In this document: positions 1 to 6,235 of the stretch, piece after piece
Layout: the number at the start of each line of letters is the position of its first letter
Numbering within the stretch: position 1 is the stretch's first letter
Origin: Anaerolineales bacterium UBA6131
Lineage (GTDB): Bacteria; Chloroflexota; Anaerolineae; UBA2200
Reading direction: 5' to 3'
Length of the DNA stretch: 6,556 bases
Assembly (NCBI GenBank): GCA_002435875.1
Contig: DIVN01000105.1
Span: 1 to 6,556, forward strand
Position numbers and translations under genes: made by a program
Notes under the pieces: generated by a model
What the model was told of the DNA's origin: nothing
Databases searched by the model: none
The model's input: the letters and a program-made list of their open reading frames with translations, nothing else

Positions 1-33
1 GTGAGAAGACGGTGCCGCGCAGGCTTCTGCTAT

Positions 34-62
34 TTGCCTTCCATCGAGAAGTGTAGTACAAT
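34..62 (+). promoter_or_regulatory. Sigma-70-type promoter for the rpsO-pnp-lepB operon
   Basis: The -35 box TTGCCT (34-39) and -10 box TACAAT (57-62) are separated by exactly 17 bases. The -10 matches consensus at 5 of 6 positions and the -35 at 4 of 6. Transcription would start near position 69, giving a leader of about 35 bases before the rpsO start. This is the only good promoter seen upstream of rpsO, so it probably drives the whole operon, although read-through from a gene left of the window is also possible. Confidence 0.72.
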
Positions 63-70
63 GGTTCGTC

Positions 71-98
71 GCGCAGGACATTGCGCTGGAAAGGAGGT
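71..98 (+). promoter_or_regulatory. Small leader hairpin and strong Shine-Dalgarno site of rpsO
   Basis: GCGCA (71-75) and TGCGC (82-86) form a 5-bp stem with a 6-base loop. Three bases further on comes the Shine-Dalgarno run AAAGGAGGT (90-98), a nine-base match to the 16S rRNA 3' end, five bases before the ATG. S15 represses its own translation through leader RNA structure in several bacteria (known for E. coli, Thermus and Geobacillus). This short hairpin is a possible but unproven element of that kind. The ribosome binding site itself is certain enough to fix the rpsO start. Confidence 0.5.
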
Positions 99-103
99 CT
101 GGT

Positions 104-373
104 ATGGGCTTGGCGAAGGAGGAGAAGGATACCATCATTGGCGAATTTCGCGTCCACTCCACAGACACCGGATCGCCAGAGGTGCAGATTGCTCTCTTGA
201 CCAAACGCATCAATGCCCTCACTGAGCATCTCAAGACACATCGCCACGACGAGGCGTCGCGGCGTGGTCTGCTCAAGCTCGTTGGGCAGCGGCGACGACA
301 CCTGGGATACTTGAGCCGCATGGATGCCGAACGTTATCGGGAGATCATTACCCGGCTTGAACTCCGCAAGTGA
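104..373 (+). CDS. rpsO: 30S ribosomal protein S15
   Basis: Ribosomal protein S15 is a primary binder of the central domain of 16S rRNA, contacting the h20/h21/h22 junction. It helps assemble the platform of the small subunit and takes part in inter-subunit bridge contacts. The product is 89 residues, the usual full length for the family. Hallmarks are STDTGSPEVQIA (residues 19-30), the helix with LTEHLKTHRHDEASRRGL (about 39-56), and the basic GQRRRHLGYL segment (61-70) before the C-terminal helix ending in LRK. The ATG is chosen because the nine-base Shine-Dalgarno run lies five bases upstream and the N-terminus aligns with the family. It is followed by pnp, a gene order found in many bacteria. 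Nothing is missing or truncated. Confidence 0.98.
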   Translation: MGLAKEEKDTIIGEFRVHSTDTGSPEVQIALLTKRINALTEHLKTHRHDEASRRGLLKLVGQRRRHLGYLSRMDAERYREIITRLELRK

Positions 374-404
374 CCTGTACACGCTTGGCCTGCGGTTGGA
401 AGTG

Positions 405-444
405 AGCAGACGAGTAGATCAGTATTGACATCTACTCGTCTGCT
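405..444 (+). promoter_or_regulatory. Large perfect hairpin between rpsO and pnp
   Basis: A 15-bp perfect stem pairs 405-419 with 430-444 around a 10-base loop; three G-U pairs could lengthen the base. It lies 31 bases after the rpsO stop. Only two T residues follow the right arm, so it is not a typical intrinsic terminator. In E. coli the rpsO-pnp gap holds an attenuator, and a stem cut by RNase III lies in the pnp leader; PNPase then degrades the small duplex to repress its own translation. By analogy, this stem could be an RNase III substrate or a 3'-end stabiliser for rpsO mRNA. The structure is seen directly; its role is inferred. The remaining leader (445-619) shows only short possible stems, for example GTGC/GCAC at 510-520. 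Confidence 0.7.
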
Positions 445-619
445 TGTGCATTCCGCGTGACGATGTCGACAGAAAATGAGCCCCAGAATGGCAACCCAGG
501 TATTGGGGAGTGCTTCGCACCAGATGTATCACCTCGGTTCCGATGCAATTGCGGATCAGTCCCCAGTCCCTGGCTGCCTGGGCTTGAATAATCAGAAGAA
601 ACGAAGAAGGTAAGTACAA

Positions 620-2818
620 ATGAACAAAGTATCGAGTTTCAGTGCAGCGTTAGGTGACGCGACCGTCACCATCGAGACGGGCAAACTGGCCGGCCTGGCT
701 GGCGGCGCGGTCACGGTCCGCTGTGGAGATACCGTGGTTCTGGCGACGGCAACTGCTTCGTCGACGGTCAACCCTGGAGCGGACTTTTTCCCGTTGACCG
801 TGGACTATGAGGAGCGGCTCTATGCCGCGGGTAAGATCCCCGGAGGCTTTTTCAAGCGAGAGGGGCGACCCAGCGAGGCAGCTATCCTGCTTTGCCGTCT
901 GACGGATCGATCGCTGCGCCCCTTGTTTCCCAAAGGACTTCGCAATGAAGTCCAGGTTGTCGTCACCGCGCTCTCGGCAGATCAAGAGCACTATCTTGAT
1001 ATCCTGTCGATCATCGCAGCCTCAGCGGCCTTGATGATTTCGGATGTGCCATTCGAAGGGCCGGTTGGTGCGATCCGTGTAGGCTATGTGGACGGCAAGC
1101 TGCTGTTCAACCCGACGGCCAGCCAGATGCAGACGAGCCTGCTAGACCTACGGCTCGCTGGCACCCAGGATGCGATCGTGATGGTCGAGGCCGGTGCCAC
1201 CGAGGTCTCCGAGGATGTGATGCTGCAGGCACTCGAGGAAGGGCACAAGGCATTTCAGGACGTAATTCGCATACAGTCCGAGATGCGTCAGGCGGTTGGT
1301 AAGGACAAGAAGGAGTGCCCGCTATTTCGGGTGAGTGATGTGCTGGCTCAGACGCTGGCACAGCAACTCGGCAACCGTATGGGCGAGGCCCTGGAGAAGG
1401 CCCAGGATAAGGCTGATATGGATCAGCGTCTGGAGGCTTTGCGGCTAGAGGTCGTGCAAGCCTTGGCGGAGTCCGCGTCAGAGCTTGAGGTGAATGCAGC
1501 CTTCGATGCGCATCTGCGCGATGTGGTCAGGGCGGCAATCCTGGAGCGCAGCTACCGACCGGATGGGCGAGGCTACGAGGAGATTCGCCCCATCTCTTGT
1601 GAGGTTGGGTTGCTACCACGGACACACGGGTCCGGGCTATTCACCCGCGGGCAGACCCAGGTTCTCACGATCGCAACGCTGGGGACGGCAAGCGATGAGC
1701 AGGTCATCGACGGCCTGGGCAACGATGACAAGAAACGCTACATCCACCACTACAATTTCCCTCCCTATAGCACTGGTGAGGCTGGAAGAATGCGTGGCCC
1801 CGGCCGACGGGAGATTGGCCACGGAGCCCTGGCTGAACGAGCCCTGCTGGCTGTCATCCCCGACGAGCAGCAGTTCCCTTACACATTGCGATTGGTCTCG
1901 GAGGTGTTGTCGTCCAACGGTTCGACTTCCCAGGCCAGCGTCTGTGCCAGCACTCTGGCGCTGATGGATGCCGGAGTTCCTATCAAGGCACCGGTGGCGG
2001 GCATCGCGATGGGTTTGGTCAAGGAGGGGGATCGCTACGCGGTCTTGACCGACATCCAAGGTATGGAAGATCACCTTGGCGACATGGACTTTAAGGTTGC
2101 GGGTTCGGCTGCGGGCGTCACGGCGCTGCAGATGGACATCAAGACCAAAGGCATTGGTACAGAGATCCTGCGCACCGCTCTGGCACAGGCCCGTCAGGCC
2201 AGGCTATTCGTCCTGGACAAGATGCTGGCCGCCATCGCGCAGCCGCGCAAGGAGCTTTCGGCCTTTGCGCCGCACATCGCGCTCATGAAGATAGATCCGG
2301 AGAAGATTGGTGCGGTGATCGGGCCTGGCGGAAAAACCATCCGCGGCATCATCGCAGAAACCGGTGCCAAGATCGATGTAGAGGAAGACGGCACTGTGTA
2401 TGTGGCCGCCGTTGACCAGGCCGCTGGGACCAAGGCTATGGAGAGGATCAGGCAGCTGACGGAAGACGCAGAGGTCGGCAAGATCTACACGGGCAAAGTC
2501 GTGCGGACGACGAACTTTGGAGCCTTTGTCGAGATTCTACCTGGCAAAGATGGATTGGTTCACATCTCGCAGTTGTCTGACCATCATGTGCGCACGGTGG
2601 AAGATGAGGTCAAGGTAGGCGACGAGATCATGGTGATGGTCATCGGCATCGACAGCGATGGGAAGATTAAGCTGTCGCGACAGGCCGTAATGGAAGGCTG
2701 GACAGCCGACGAGGCACGAGAGCGAGATCGTGGAGGTCGCAGCAGCTCAGAGCGACGGGGACCGCCTAGGGATAGGTCTTCTTCCGACGGACGAGGTCGC
2801 TCGTACGACCGCCATTAG
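620..2818 (+). CDS. pnp: Polyribonucleotide nucleotidyltransferase (PNPase)
   Basis: PNPase is a trimeric, cytoplasmic 3'-to-5' exoribonuclease that uses phosphate to release nucleoside diphosphates, and it can run in reverse to add tails. At 732 residues it is full length. Order of domains: first RNase PH-like domain (about 10-145, with FFKREGRPSE at 77-86), helical linker (about 150-300), second RNase PH-like domain (about 313-545, with RPDGR at 313-317 and FPPYSTGE at 380-387), KH domain (about 552-612, GPGG loop at 568-571) and S1 domain (about 619-688). The catalytic and phosphate-binding residues are all present: R396/R397, S435-T436-S437, D484, D490 and K492, a constant offset of two from E. 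coli numbering. The last 30 residues form a low-complexity Arg/Ser/Gly/Asp tail. The start is set by an AAGGT site eight bases upstream. No convincing separate promoter was found in the 246-base gap after rpsO. Confidence 0.98.
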   Translation: MNKVSSFSAALGDATVTIETGKLAGLAGGAVTVRCGDTVVLATATASSTVNPGADFFPLTVDYEERLYAAGKIPGGFFKREGRPSEAAILLCRLTDRSLRPLFPKGLRNEVQVVVTALSADQEHYLDILSIIAASAALMISDVPFEGPVGAIRVGYVDGKLLFNPTASQMQTSLLDLRLAGTQDAIVMVEAGATEVSEDVMLQALEEGHKAFQDVIRIQSEMRQAVGKDKKECPLFRVSDVLAQTLAQQLGNRMGEALEKAQDKADMDQRLEALRLEVVQALAESASELEVNAAFDAHLRDVVRAAILERSYRPDGRGYEEIRPISCEVGLLPRTHGSGLFTRGQTQVLTIATLGTASDEQVIDGLGNDDKKRYIHHYNFPPYSTGEAGRMRGPGRREIGHGALAERALLAVIPDEQQFPYTLRLVSEVLSSNGSTSQASVCASTLALMDAGVPIKAPVAGIAMGLVKEGDRYAVLTDIQGMEDHLGDMDFKVAGSAAGVTALQMDIKTKGIGTEILRTALAQARQARLFVLDKMLAAIAQPRKELSAFAPHIALMKIDPEKIGAVIGPGGKTIRGIIAETGAKIDVEEDGTVYVAAVDQAAGTKAMERIRQLTEDAEVGKIYTGKVVRTTNFGAFVEILPGKDGLVHISQLSDHHVRTVEDEVKVGDEIMVMVIGIDSDGKIKLSRQAVMEGWTADEARERDRGGRSSSERRGPPRDRSSSDGRGRSYDRH

Positions 2819-2841
2819 GGAGTTGTGACGCGGAGCACAGC

Positions 2842-3480
2842 ATGGAGACAAACCAGTTCAATGAGAATCCTGAGGCCAAGCCTGTTCCGCAGCGATCGGC
2901 GGTGGCACGTTTGCTGCAGGAGATGCTGGAGACAGTCCTGCCCGCGCTGTTGATCGTTCTGGTAGTCAATGCGTTTCTAGCACAGGCGACTCGCGTGGAA
3001 GGGCAAAGCATGGAGCCCAACATCCATGACAGCCAGAGGCTGGTTGTGGAGAAGGTGTCCTATCGCTGGCGCATTCCTGCACGCGGTGAGATCGTGGTGC
3101 TCAAGCCGCCGAGCTGGCGGCCGATGCGCCTGGAGCAGCGTCTGATTGCCTGGGTATGCACGGTCTTTCCGTTGCACTGCTCAACCAATATCCCTGATCC
3201 GTTGATCAAGCGGGTGATCGCCTTGCCGGGTGAGACGGTGGAGATCCGCGACGGCCACGTCTACATCAACGGCCAGAGCTTAGAGGAGCCGTATCTTGAG
3301 CAACTGACGTATGGCAACCTCTCGCCGCAGGTAGTATCACCCGGCTATGTCTTTGTCCTTGGCGATAACCGCGGTGCAAGCAATGATTCGCGGAGTTTCG
3401 GTGAGGTGGCACTATCAAACGTGATCGGACGGGCATGGTTCCGCTACTGGCCGATCGAAGATGTGGGGTGGGTCAGTTAG
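2842..3480 (+). CDS. lepB: Signal peptidase I (S26 family)
   Basis: This membrane-anchored serine protease cleaves signal peptides from exported proteins on the outer face of the cytoplasmic membrane. The 212-residue product has a cytoplasmic N-terminus (about 1-30), one transmembrane helix (about 32-48) and an extracytoplasmic catalytic domain. The nucleophile Ser56 sits in VEGQSMEPN (52-60), the general base Lys123 in LIKRVIALPGE (121-131), and the conserved GDNRGASNDSRSFG box spans 174-187. The Ser/Lys dyad is therefore intact. Residues of about 89-118, between the EIVVLKPP strand and the catalytic Lys, are longer than usual and contain Cys106 and Cys113. A GGAG site six bases upstream supports the ATG. 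The gene starts 23 bases after pnp with no terminator between, so the two are probably co-transcribed. Confidence 0.96.
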   Translation: METNQFNENPEAKPVPQRSAVARLLQEMLETVLPALLIVLVVNAFLAQATRVEGQSMEPNIHDSQRLVVEKVSYRWRIPARGEIVVLKPPSWRPMRLEQRLIAWVCTVFPLHCSTNIPDPLIKRVIALPGETVEIRDGHVYINGQSLEEPYLEQLTYGNLSPQVVSPGYVFVLGDNRGASNDSRSFGEVALSNVIGRAWFRYWPIEDVGWVS

Positions 3481-3493
3481 CTGAGTAGCAAGC

Positions 3494-3538
3494 AAGAGCC
3501 ATGATGATCCATGGATCATCATGGCTCTTTTGTTTGTT
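3494..3538 (+). terminator. Rho-independent terminator of the rpsO-pnp-lepB operon
   Basis: Positions 3495-3528 are a perfect 34-base palindrome. With one further A-T pair at its base it folds as a 16-bp stem with a CATG loop, followed on the plus strand by the T-rich run TTTTGTTTGTT (3528-3538). It begins 13 bases after the lepB stop codon. The palindrome also covers the stop codon and last codons of the convergent minus-strand hydrolase. On that strand it is followed by the weaker run TTGCTTGCT, so it may also partly terminate leftward transcripts. Confidence 0.93.
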
Positions 3539-4295
3539 GTGTTGGTGTGTGATCGCGCACAAAGCGGAGAATGACATCGTAGATCACTTGGCGTTCATAG
3601 TCTTCAGTCAATATGTGGCCACTATTCTCTAGCCAGAGAATGCGTTTGTTCGGTGTGCCCAGGCGGTCAAAGATCCGTTGAGTGTCCATGGGCGAGACGG
3701 TGCGGTCCAGGCGTGAGTGGATGAGCAGCGTCGGGCTTTGTATCTGGGAAAGCCGGTCGTCGAGGGCTCGACACAGCAGCAAGGTCTGCTCGAAGCTGTG
3801 CGTCGGTGTGTGGTCGTAGGCGATTCTCTGAGCGAGCGCGATGGGGTCTAGCAAGTGGCTAAGGCCCTTGCGTCGAAATGGCGTGATGTACTTGGCCAGG
3901 CGCGCCAACCAGAGCGCACGGTCATCCAGGACCAGCGGAGTGGCCATCGCGACGACCCCGCTGACGTGAACCTTTGTGGCCAGGTAGAGCGCCAGAGCAC
4001 CGCCCAGAGAAAGGCCTATGGCAAAAACGTGGGGGAAATGTGCCTGCAACTCCTGCCAGCTTCGGAATGCGGAATCATACCAGTCGTGCCAGGTACACAA
4101 CCTGAGATCGTGTACGGAGGTACCATGGCCGGCCAACAATGGCGCCTGGGCGGTGACGCCTGCGTCCCTGAGGAACTCGCCGAGACGCCGCATCTCTTGC
4201 GGGGTAGCGGTCAGCCCATGGAGTAGCAGGCATGCGGTGAGGGCCCCTGGACTCTCAAAACGAAACGGCTCAGCTCCTGATATGATGTGGCTCAT
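3519..4295 (-). CDS. Alpha/beta-hydrolase, Est30/monoacylglycerol-lipase-like carboxylesterase
   Basis: This is a predicted cytoplasmic serine hydrolase of 258 residues with no signal peptide, close to the size of Geobacillus Est30 and bacterial monoacylglycerol lipases. The oxyanion-hole loop is HGLTATP (26-32), followed by the substrate-side motif LLAGHGTS (53-60). The nucleophile is Ser96 in GLSLGG (94-99), the acid Asp197 in HSRLDRTVS (193-201) and the base His227 in NSGHILTED (224-232). The catalytic triad is complete; a cap region lies at about 125-180. The true substrate cannot be read from sequence, but short-chain esters or monoglycerides are the family norm. The open frame runs upstream to 4562, but the ATG at 4295 is chosen because the homologous fold starts right after it, a G-rich site (GGGGGGTG) precedes it, and a near-consensus promoter lies 22-51 bases upstream. 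It is monocistronic and convergent with lepB. Confidence 0.92.
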   Translation of the reverse strand: MSHIISGAEPFRFESPGALTACLLLHGLTATPQEMRRLGEFLRDAGVTAQAPLLAGHGTSVHDLRLCTWHDWYDSAFRSWQELQAHFPHVFAIGLSLGGALALYLATKVHVSGVVAMATPLVLDDRALWLARLAKYITPFRRKGLSHLLDPIALAQRIAYDHTPTHSFEQTLLLCRALDDRLSQIQSPTLLIHSRLDRTVSPMDTQRIFDRLGTPNKRILWLENSGHILTEDYERQVIYDVILRFVRDHTPTQQTKEP

Positions 4296-4317
4296 GGCGC
4301 ACCCCCCAACAGAGATG

Positions 4318-4346
4318 AGTATAGGGAACATGCGATTGGGCGTCAA
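4318..4346 (-). promoter_or_regulatory. Sigma-70-type promoter of the hydrolase gene
   Basis: On the minus strand, TTGACG (4346-4341) and TATACT (4323-4318) are separated by exactly 17 bases. Both boxes match consensus at 5 of 6 positions. Transcription would begin near 4311, leaving a leader of about 16 bases before the ATG at 4295. This placement excludes starts upstream of the promoter for the hydrolase. Confidence 0.82.
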
Positions 4347-4629
4347 TGACCATGCCTGCTTGAGTGTGAGTGGGAGCTGAACTGTTGGCGGACGCCGTTT
4401 GCGTAGCTCTGCTTGCGTAAGTCTCGACTTGCAGGATCTCTTCGTCCTCATCTCGGAGAACGACTCCTCGCATCCCCTGGCCCTGAGGGAGACGCGCAGC
4501 GATGCCTCGGCTGGCAACGACGGAGGCGAGAGTACAGGTGCTGCACACCTCGCAGGGCTCATACTCGGCCCTCAGTATCCGCGCGGGCTGCTAGCAGGAA
4601 GGCGGATACTGCCGATGTTGCCAAGTTAT
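4347..4629. other. Non-coding spacer between divergent promoters
   Basis: Between the two outward-facing promoters I see no supported gene. Open frames exist on both strands, but they lack good start sites, run through the promoters, and have no recognisable domain. One minus-strand frame (open from about 4590) carries a Cys cluster (CEVCSTC, codons at 4554-4534) and an acidic stretch, which could be chance or the remains of a gene. The only clear structure is the inverted repeat at 4573-4611, annotated separately. Confidence 0.6.
4573..4611. repeat. Concentric inverted repeat upstream of the LysM promoter
   Basis: CAGTATCCGC (4573-4582) and GCGGATACTG (4602-4611) are perfect 10-base inverted arms. 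Within the 19-base gap lies a second perfect palindrome, CTGCTAGCAG (4588-4597), whose centre falls within half a base of the outer repeat's centre. The right arm ends 18 bases before the -35 box of the LysM-operon promoter. It has no T-tract, so it is not a standard terminator. The position suits a binding site for a dimeric regulator, but this is inference. Confidence 0.55.
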
Positions 4630-4658
4630 TTGACAAGCCCCTATGGTTATGGTATCAT
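4630..4658 (+). promoter_or_regulatory. Strong extended -10 promoter for the LysM-sigma operon
   Basis: A perfect -35 box TTGACA (4630-4635), a 17-base spacer, and -10 TATCAT (4653-4658, 5 of 6) preceded by the extended -10 element TGG (4650-4652). Transcription should start near 4665, giving a leader of about 94 bases to the ATG at 4759. This is the best promoter in the window and looks like a housekeeping-sigma promoter, which implies that the operon has a basal level independent of its own ECF sigma factor. Confidence 0.85.
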
Positions 4659-4758
4659 CGCTGCGCGGAGTTGTTGGCTAGCGTCTGGGGTCGGGGCTGT
4701 CGGATGGCGTACGTGAGTGGGCCTTGCTCCGGCTAGGACTCGGTCAAGGAGGGGTTGA

Positions 4759-5565
4759 ATGGCGAAGCGAATGACACTGGTGTTCGCAGCAGGGGTGTCC
4801 TTGCTGAGCTTGGCCATGCTTGGCGGTTGTACCCGCGCCAAGCCGGAGATTTCTCCTTCCAAGCCCACGGTGCCCGCAGCAAACCAGACGGGTGTGTCGA
4901 CGATCGCGCCCGTGACCGCTACGGCAGTGCTTGCCGTGCAGCCATCTGCGACGCCGATTGCCTCGACCGCCGGTCCAACGACGGTCGGTGTGGCGCAAGC
5001 CACGGCAACTGTCTTTGCTCCGACGATGCCGGGTGCTGCGACGGCGGAGCCTACTTCCAGCCCTGTACCTGTGGTGGGCCAGTATGAGCATACGGTACAA
5101 TGGGGAGATACGTTGTACTCTATCGCCCTGCGGTACAATACCACCGTGGACGAGCTTGCCGCGCTCAATGGGATCGTCGATCCGAGCTTGATTCGCATCG
5201 GACAGGTGCTCCGCGTGCAGGGTTCTGTGGTGCCCTCGCCCGGTCCAGAGGTAGGCTATGTGGTGCAAGCCGGGGACACCCTCTACTCAATCGCGCGCCG
5301 TTATGGCACGACGGTGGAGGCGATTCAGCGGGCCAATGGTCTGGTGAACCCCTGGTATATCGCGATTGGTCAGGAGCTGCTGATCCCGTCGGGCACGGGC
5401 GCGGGCTTGCCTGGCGCGACGGGCAGTTATGTGGTCCAGCCGGGAGATACACTCTATGGCATAGCTGCACAACTGGGCAAGAGTGCCTGGGAGTTGATCG
5501 TGGCTAACAACCTGTCGGATCCGTACTGGATCTACGTCGGTCAGGTGTTGGTCATCCCCTCATAG
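4759..5565 (+). CDS. Lipoprotein with three LysM domains
   Basis: This is a predicted surface lipoprotein that binds glycan such as peptidoglycan or chitin-like polymers. It has 268 residues. A type II signal peptide (1-23) ends in the lipobox LGGC, with Cys24 the predicted lipidation site. Residues 25-108 are a Thr/Ala/Pro-rich, probably disordered spacer. Three LysM repeats follow: 109-154, 167-211 and 224-268, each with the GDTLYSIA or GDTLYGIA core and a closing GQ(V/E)L motif. There is no catalytic domain, so it is a binding or anchoring protein rather than an evident hydrolase. The ATG is supported by AAGGAGG (4746-4752) six bases upstream. It is first in an apparent operon with the ECF sigma factor 61 bases downstream, with no terminator between. 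Its partner glycan is unknown. Confidence 0.93.
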   Translation: MAKRMTLVFAAGVSLLSLAMLGGCTRAKPEISPSKPTVPAANQTGVSTIAPVTATAVLAVQPSATPIASTAGPTTVGVAQATATVFAPTMPGAATAEPTSSPVPVVGQYEHTVQWGDTLYSIALRYNTTVDELAALNGIVDPSLIRIGQVLRVQGSVVPSPGPEVGYVVQAGDTLYSIARRYGTTVEAIQRANGLVNPWYIAIGQELLIPSGTGAGLPGATGSYVVQPGDTLYGIAAQLGKSAWELIVANNLSDPYWIYVGQVLVIPS

Positions 5566-5569
5566 CCAC

Positions 5570-5630
5570 AAGGAGCGGACTGGTGGTGCGCCAAAGTGAA
5601 CCTTTGTCGCTCGAGTGGTGTGTAGGATGA
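5570..5630 (+). promoter_or_regulatory. Possible leader ORF coupled to the sigma-factor start
   Basis: A strong Shine-Dalgarno site AAGGAG (5570-5575) is followed seven bases later by GTG (5583), opening a 15-codon frame that reads MVRQSEPLSLEWCVG and stops with TGA at 5628-5630. That stop overlaps the sigma-factor ATG at 5627 as ATGA. The sigma gene has no good Shine-Dalgarno site of its own, so translation might depend on termination of this short frame. It could instead be chance, or reflect a frameshift at the sigma N-terminus. The peptide matches no family I know. Confidence 0.35.
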
Positions 5631-6235
5631 TGAGAGCTCAAGCTGAGGACGACAAGCCAGTCTGTCGAGATGCGGAGCTTGTTGCGCAGATCCTGAGAGG
5701 CGATCTGGGCGCCTTCGAGGTGTTGTACCAGAAGTACAAGCGACCGCTCTATCAGACCGCGCTGGCCATTACCGGCGATACCGGTGCAGCCGAAGAGATC
5801 CTCCAAGACACCTATGTTCGCGCCTATCGAGCGATGGCCCGTGTTGAGACCACCGACTCACTGGCGCCCTGGTTGCATCGCATTGCCGTGAACCTGAGCT
5901 ACAACTGGAGTCGCAGGAATCGGGTCTGGACGTTTGACATCGACGAGTGGGTGGATCGGCTCGTTGCTGGCCCAATGGTTACTCCAGAGCACGTGGCCGA
6001 AGATACCGAGTTTCGGCAGGTTGTCTGGGAAGCTTTGCAGAAGCTCGCGGTGAAGCAAAGGGCAGCGATTGTGCTGTTTTATTTGCAGGGATTCAGCCTG
6101 GCAGAGATAGCCTTCGTGCTTGATTGTCCGGTGGGCACGGTCAAGTCTCGGCTGCACTATGCATGCAAGGCGTTGAGGCAGGTGCTGAGCTCTGATCGGG
6201 GGCTTGCGGGCGAGGTTGTCTATGGCATTCCCTGA
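5627..6235 (+). CDS. RNA polymerase sigma factor, ECF (sigma-70) family
   Basis: An alternative sigma factor that would direct RNA polymerase to a specific promoter set, usually in response to an envelope or environmental signal. Using ATG 5627 it has 202 residues. Region 2 (about 29-96) contains AFEVLYQKYKRPLY and the GDTGAAEEILQDTYVRAYRA segment typical of core binding and -10 recognition. A linker of about 35 residues follows. Region 4 (about 133-186) holds the helix-turn-helix SLAEIAFVLDCPVGTVKSRL, which recognises the -35. No extra C-terminal domain is present. Starts at GTG 5615, GTG 5618 or ATG 5630 are also possible; 5627 is preferred because it overlaps the stop of an upstream short frame. 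The 3' end overlaps the next gene by 14 bases. The ECF subgroup and the target promoters cannot be told from the sequence. Confidence 0.92.
   Translation: MMRAQAEDDKPVCRDAELVAQILRGDLGAFEVLYQKYKRPLYQTALAITGDTGAAEEILQDTYVRAYRAMARVETTDSLAPWLHRIAVNLSYNWSRRNRVWTFDIDEWVDRLVAGPMVTPEHVAEDTEFRQVVWEALQKLAVKQRAAIVLFYLQGFSLAEIAFVLDCPVGTVKSRLHYACKALRQVLSSDRGLAGEVVYGIP

Noticed and set aside
1..225. GTG-initiated plus-strand frame overlapping rpsO
   Set aside because: It is out of frame with rpsO, runs through the promoter and Shine-Dalgarno site, and its product resembles no protein. Positions 1-33 may hold the tail of an upstream gene, but nothing can be identified.
587..592. AATAAT as a -10 box for a separate pnp promoter
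   Set aside because: There is no acceptable -35 box at 16-18 bases upstream and no properly placed extended -10 element.
1494..1964. Long plus-strand frame inside pnp, and several minus-strand frames in pnp and lepB
   Set aside because: These are shadow frames of intact conserved genes with no motifs or ribosome sites of their own.
3966..3977. 12-base direct repeat GTGAACCTTTGT, second copy at 5596-5607
   Set aside because: About one 12-mer repeat is expected by chance in a window this size, and the first copy lies within the hydrolase coding sequence. The second copy resembles an ECF -35 box (GAACCT at 5598), but no matching -10 is present and the start site would lie inside the sigma gene.
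4296..4562. 89-residue N-terminal extension of the hydrolase
   Set aside because: The extension crosses the near-consensus promoter at 4318-4346, has no domain, and the family fold begins right after the ATG at 4295.
4399..4736. Plus-strand frames of about 105 residues upstream of the LysM gene
   Set aside because: They span the inverted repeat and the strong promoter, lack a ribosome site, and have no recognisable motif.
4704..4736. Ten-codon ATG frame (MAYVSGPCSG) in the leader of the LysM mRNA
   Set aside because: It has no convincing ribosome binding site, and a frame this short is expected by chance in a 94-base leader.
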